Part shown: piece by piece, positions 6,559 to 9,179 of the stretch | Layout of the letters: the number at the start of each line of letters is the position of its first letter | How positions within the stretch are numbered: position 1 is the stretch's first letter | DNA from: Megamonas sp. UBA1792 | Lineage (GTDB): Bacteria; Bacillota_C; Negativicutes; Selenomonadales; Selenomonadaceae | Direction: 5' to 3' | Length of the DNA stretch: 9,179 nucleotides | NCBI GenBank assembly: GCA_002315155.1 | Contig: DCFY01000048.1 | Location: 1 to 9,179, forward strand | Translations under genes and position numbers: made by a program | Notes under the pieces: generated by a model | Told to the model about the DNA's origin: nothing | The model's input: the letters and a program-made list of their open reading frames with translations, nothing else | Databases searched by the model: none

Positions 6559-6987
6559 TCAACAGGCAAAACCCGCCTGCTTTTCACCTTTTTTTTCCAT
6601 TCTCTGCACAAATGTATCTGTAAGCCGAACCTCTGTAACAAGTGCCTTTTCTACTGCTATTTGTAAATCAAGTATTACCTTATTCCCAAGCATTCCAACA
6701 GCCTCAGCTTGCTTTCTTGTATAACCTTGATCTTGCAAATAACACGTAAAGAACCTTTTGTCTTTATCGCTAATCTCTACACTTTTTCCGGCTTCATCGC
6801 ACATACAAAAGGATATATGCTGCTGCCTCGTTCGCATGATCATCACAAAACGATCTGCACCAACACCATTATGACGATTGCAAAGCAACTGTATTTGCTC
6901 TGTATCAAACTCCATTTTATTTTTCTCTACATCATACACCATATATTCAATTCCCATAAGGTCATAAATTTTCAATATCATACACAT
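6559..6987 (-). CDS. Half-length diaminopimelate epimerase-like protein lacking the catalytic cysteine
   Basis: The 142-residue product resembles only the N-terminal domain of DapF, which interconverts LL- and meso-diaminopimelate. LLCNRHNGVGADRFVMI (residues 34-50) matches the DapF segment LANRHCGIGFDQLLIV. An N-terminal KIYDLMGIEYMVYD corresponds to KMHGLGNDFVVVD. Where DapF has NADGSE..CGNGARCF, this protein has DEAGKSVEISDKDKRFF without a gap, so the catalytic Cys is replaced by Ser73 and GNG by DKD. The chain ends after the next strands, so the second domain with the other catalytic Cys is absent. Epimerase activity is very unlikely. The frame is open from an ATG at 7026, but GGAGGT at 6997-7002 places the start at the ATG at 6985-6987 (9-nt spacing). 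The reading frame is intact, so it may be a maintained pseudoenzyme rather than a decayed gene. It is divergent from an AraC-type regulator. Confidence 0.75.
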   Translation of the reverse strand: MCMILKIYDLMGIEYMVYDVEKNKMEFDTEQIQLLCNRHNGVGADRFVMIMRTRQQHISFCMCDEAGKSVEISDKDKRFFTCYLQDQGYTRKQAEAVGMLGNKVILDLQIAVEKALVTEVRLTDTFVQRMEKKGEKQAGFAC

Positions 6988-7011
6988 TTTATTTGCACCT
7001 CCATTAATTTC

Positions 7012-7035
7012 TAGTATAACAGGCATAATATACTA
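7012..7035. promoter_or_regulatory. Inverted repeat in the shared upstream region of the DapF-like and AraC-type genes
   Basis: TAGTATA and TATACTA (7012-7018 and 7029-7035) form a 7-bp inverted repeat around a 10-bp spacer. The minus-strand reading of the left arm supplies a TATACT that could be the -10 of the DapF-like gene. A related TATACT at 7077-7082 may be the -10 of the regulator gene. It is a candidate operator, but AT-rich repeats of this length arise by chance. Confidence 0.3.
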
Positions 7036-7101
7036 AAAAAATAGGAAAAATGCTTTCTATATTGCAAAAGATGCTCTATACTTATTTTAGGAGGTGATTT
7101 T

Positions 7102-7956
7102 TTGCAAGAATATGAAAAAAAGGGCTATCTCATTGATGCTTTCAAAATATTCCGTCTTAAAGATATCCCCTTACACAGGATACCTTTCCACTACCACGCG
7201 TTTGATAAAATTATTCTTTTCCTCAATGGTAAAGTTGACTATATTATTGAAGGCAAAAGTTATGCTCTTATCCCACGCGATATTATTTTTGTGAACCACA
7301 ATGATATCCATCGTCCTGTAATCGATACAGCATATCCTTATGAGCGCATCGTCATCTATATATCGCCTGTTTTCCTGCAAAAATATCAGGATAATACCGA
7401 TAAGCTTTCATACTGCTTTGACCTTGCAAAAAAACAGTCAAGCGTCATGCATTTAAATCCTGGTAAAAGCCACGATCTTCTCTATCATATGGAAAAACTT
7501 GAAAACATTTCTCAGGATACCGGTTTTGCCAATGGTCTGTATGCACGAATTCTTTTTCTTGAATTCATGATTTTGCTTAACCGTTCTCTGCTGGGTCACG
7601 AGCTCGAAGAAATGCACTCGGCTACGTATGACAAGAGAATATTACAGCTCATGCAATATATCAAAAACCACCTTTTTGATAAGCTGACAATTGATGACCT
7701 CGCACAACGTTTCTACCTTAGCAAGTACTACATGATGCGCAAGTTTAAGATTGATACCGGCTATAGCATTCACCAATATATTACAAACAAACGCCTTCTG
7801 CTGGCACGTGATTGTATTCGCAATGATATCCCCCTCACCAAGCTTTGCTTTGATTGCGGCTTCAAAGACTATTCCACCTTTTCACGTGCTTTTAAAAATA
7901 TGTTCCAGCAAACACCAACCGAATATAAACAATCTGTTATGAGCTCTGGTGTTTAA
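7102..7956 (+). CDS. AraC-family transcriptional regulator with N-terminal cupin sensor domain
   Basis: The 284-residue DNA-binding protein has two parts. The N-terminal half is a cupin-type ligand-binding domain (about residues 20-100), with the usual histidine-rich entry HYHAFDKIILFLNGKVDYIIEG in two stretches, then YALIPRDIIFVNHNDIHRP. The C-terminal 100 residues hold two helix-turn-helix units: LTIDDLAQRFYLSKYYMMRKFK (about 195-216) and IPLTKLCFDCGFKDYSTFSRAFK (about 243-265), ending in the TPTEYK signature. Such proteins usually bind a sugar or other small ligand and activate neighbouring genes; the ligand cannot be told from sequence. Translation starts at TTG 7102-7104. It is preceded by an almost full-length Shine-Dalgarno AGGAGGTGA, and no in-frame ATG is nearby. 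The divergent DapF-like gene is the nearest possible target, besides autoregulation. Confidence 0.93.
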   Translation: MQEYEKKGYLIDAFKIFRLKDIPLHRIPFHYHAFDKIILFLNGKVDYIIEGKSYALIPRDIIFVNHNDIHRPVIDTAYPYERIVIYISPVFLQKYQDNTDKLSYCFDLAKKQSSVMHLNPGKSHDLLYHMEKLENISQDTGFANGLYARILFLEFMILLNRSLLGHELEEMHSATYDKRILQLMQYIKNHLFDKLTIDDLAQRFYLSKYYMMRKFKIDTGYSIHQYITNKRLLLARDCIRNDIPLTKLCFDCGFKDYSTFSRAFKNMFQQTPTEYKQSVMSSGV

Positions 7957-7999
7957 ACTTTTGACTAAATCTTAAAGTGGTTTGCATATATACAAACAA

Positions 8000-8039
8000 A
8001 AATCGCAACAACAAAATTTTACTTTTGTTGTTGCGATTT
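8000..8039. terminator. Hairpin terminator between the convergent AraC-type gene and htpG
   Basis: A perfect 17-bp stem (8000-8016 with 8023-8039) has a 6-nt loop. On the minus strand it is followed by TTTTTGTTTG, so it chiefly ends the htpG transcript, 22 bp after the htpG stop. On the plus strand the arm itself ends in TTT followed by CGTT, so termination of the regulator transcript there would be weaker. Confidence 0.85.
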
Positions 8040-8061
8040 CGTTATTCTAGCAACTGTTTTA

Positions 8062-9179
8062 TTATTTAGCCATAAGCTTAGCCAGTTTATTTGCAAAAGC
8101 AATTGGATCTTCCGGCAAAATACCTTCAATAAGAAGTGCCTGAGTATAAAGAAGATCACAATAATCCTTGAAGTCCGCAGTATCTTTACCAACCTCATGC
8201 AATGACTTGAGGCGTGTAAAGAGGTCATGATGCGGATTGATTTCCAGAATACGTTTTGCCTTGAACATTGGATTATTAGCTTCAGCAAAAGCCTGCTCCA
8301 TTGCAATACTTGGTCCCTGTTCATCTGCGACAAGGCAAACAGCACTGGATTTCAGTCGATTGCTGACCTTAACATCCGAAATCTTCCCTCCGAGTGTTTC
8401 CTTAATATCCTTAATAAGTTCTTCGTTCTTCTTAGTAATATCTTCCGTTTCTTTCTTCACTTCCTGGGATTCCACATCATCAAGGTCAAGATCGCCGCGA
8501 CTGATCGAGTGGAACTGCTTGCTATCGTATTCACGAATGGTTTCAATAGCAAACTCATCGACAGGATCAAGCAGGAAGATAACTTCAATTCCTTTTTCAC
8601 GCAAAAGTTCCATTTGTGGCAGATGTTCGATCATATCCTTGTCTTTACCCGTCGCATAATAAATCTTCTTCTGACTTTCAGGCATACGACCTACATATTC
8701 CTTGAGTGAACTGATTTTATCATCCTTTGATGTTGCAAACAGCAAGAGGTTCTTGAGTTTATCAACAGTATCATTCCCCGAATACATGCTATTATATATA
8801 CCAATCTTAAGAGACTTACCAAATTCCGCCCAAAACTTTTCATATTTTTCCCGATTGTTTTTAAGCATGCGTTCAAGTGTTTTTAAAATGTTCTTTTCCA
8901 AATTCTTACCAATGAGCTTGAGTTCACGACTTTGTTGAAGGAGTTCACGCGAAATATTAAGCGACAGATCCGGTGAATCAACAAGTCCCTTAACAAAGCG
9001 CAGATAATCCGGCAAAAGATCCTTGCACTTATCCATAATAAACACATGACGCGAGTAAAGCTGCACACCCGGCTCATAGTCTGTATGATAGAGATTAAAC
9101 GGTGCGTGAGATGGTATGAAGAGAAGTGACGTATATTCTACAGTACCTTCTGCCTTTGTATGAAATACTTCCATTGGAT
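8062..9179 (-). CDS. htpG: HtpG, Hsp90-family molecular chaperone (C-terminal part, partial)
   Basis: The visible 371 residues are the middle and C-terminal domains of bacterial Hsp90; the N-terminal ATPase domain lies beyond the right edge. The Met codon at 9172-9174 is internal and not the start. Recognisable segments in order are EGTVEYTSLLFIPSHAPF, LYSRHVFIMD, LLPDYLRFVKGLVDSPDL followed by LNISRE (middle-domain arginine), EKFWAEFGKSLKIG, SLKEYVGRMPESQKKIYY, ELLREKGIEVIFLLDPVDE and the dimerisation domain ending PEDPIAFANKLAKLMAK. A charged Glu/Lys-rich stretch lies before the C-terminal domain. There is no MEEVD tail, as expected in bacteria. The chaperone helps fold and stabilise client proteins under heat and other stress. 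Its promoter is outside the window, so CIRCE or other stress control cannot be assessed. Confidence 0.97.
   Translation of the reverse strand, partial: PMEVFHTKAEGTVEYTSLLFIPSHAPFNLYHTDYEPGVQLYSRHVFIMDKCKDLLPDYLRFVKGLVDSPDLSLNISRELLQQSRELKLIGKNLEKNILKTLERMLKNNREKYEKFWAEFGKSLKIGIYNSMYSGNDTVDKLKNLLLFATSKDDKISSLKEYVGRMPESQKKIYYATGKDKDMIEHLPQMELLREKGIEVIFLLDPVDEFAIETIREYDSKQFHSISRGDLDLDDVESQEVKKETEDITKKNEELIKDIKETLGGKISDVKVSNRLKSSAVCLVADEQGPSIAMEQAFAEANNPMFKAKRILEINPHHDLFTRLKSLHEVGKDTADFKDYCDLLYTQALLIEGILPEDPIAFANKLAKLMAK

Noticed and set aside
6988..7026. Upstream ATG at 7024-7026 for the DapF-like protein
   Set aside because: GGAGGT at 6997-7002 would lie within the coding sequence, and the DapF similarity begins only after the later ATG.
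7094..7294. GTG-started 66-codon frame overlapping the start of the AraC-type gene
   Set aside because: Its start lies within the Shine-Dalgarno of the regulator gene and the product has no family resemblance.
7980..7997. Imperfect palindrome GTTTGC..ACAAAC after the AraC-type gene
   Set aside because: It has a mismatched pair, is AT-rich, and lies next to the real terminator hairpin with no separate role apparent.
8227..8709. Plus-strand open frames of 140-160 codons within htpG
   Set aside because: They are antisense shadows of a strongly conserved chaperone gene.

Overview
This is a stretch of ordinary-looking bacterial chromosome, AT-rich and densely coded. It has strong AGGAGG-type ribosome binding sites, one TTG start and compact T-tailed hairpin terminators, which together point to a Firmicute. 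A membrane-anchored monofunctional GT51 glycosyltransferase and a small secreted protein of the kind seen in diderm Firmicutes make Negativicutes a reasonable guess, but nothing here proves it. I see no tRNA, rRNA, CRISPR array, insertion sequence or phage gene.

Layout, left to right. The 5' end of argJ (partial, minus strand) lies just downstream of argC (minus strand), the start of an arginine biosynthesis operon whose promoter carries two ARG-box-like sites. Divergent from argC is a monofunctional peptidoglycan glycosyltransferase (plus strand). It converges on a small secreted protein of unknown function (minus strand), with a long hairpin between them. Divergent from that is a nitroreductase-family flavoprotein (plus strand), with a possible Rex operator in the gap. 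The nitroreductase converges on a DEAD-box RNA helicase (minus strand). Upstream of the helicase on the same strand is a tartrate/D-malate dehydrogenase-type decarboxylating dehydrogenase, then a short protein that looks like the N-terminal half of diaminopimelate epimerase without its catalytic cysteine. Divergent from the latter is an AraC-family regulator with an N-terminal cupin sensor (plus strand). It converges on the 3' part of htpG (minus strand), which runs off the right edge.

Apart from argC-argJ, each gene appears to be its own transcription unit: hairpin terminators separate most of them and strands switch often. The window is therefore a series of small independent modules. The least expected object is the half-length DapF-like protein at 6559-6987, which shares its upstream region with the AraC regulator. 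The most interesting regulatory signals are the tandem ARG boxes before argC, a Rex-like site before the nitroreductase, and a 20-bp perfect palindrome before the helicase.
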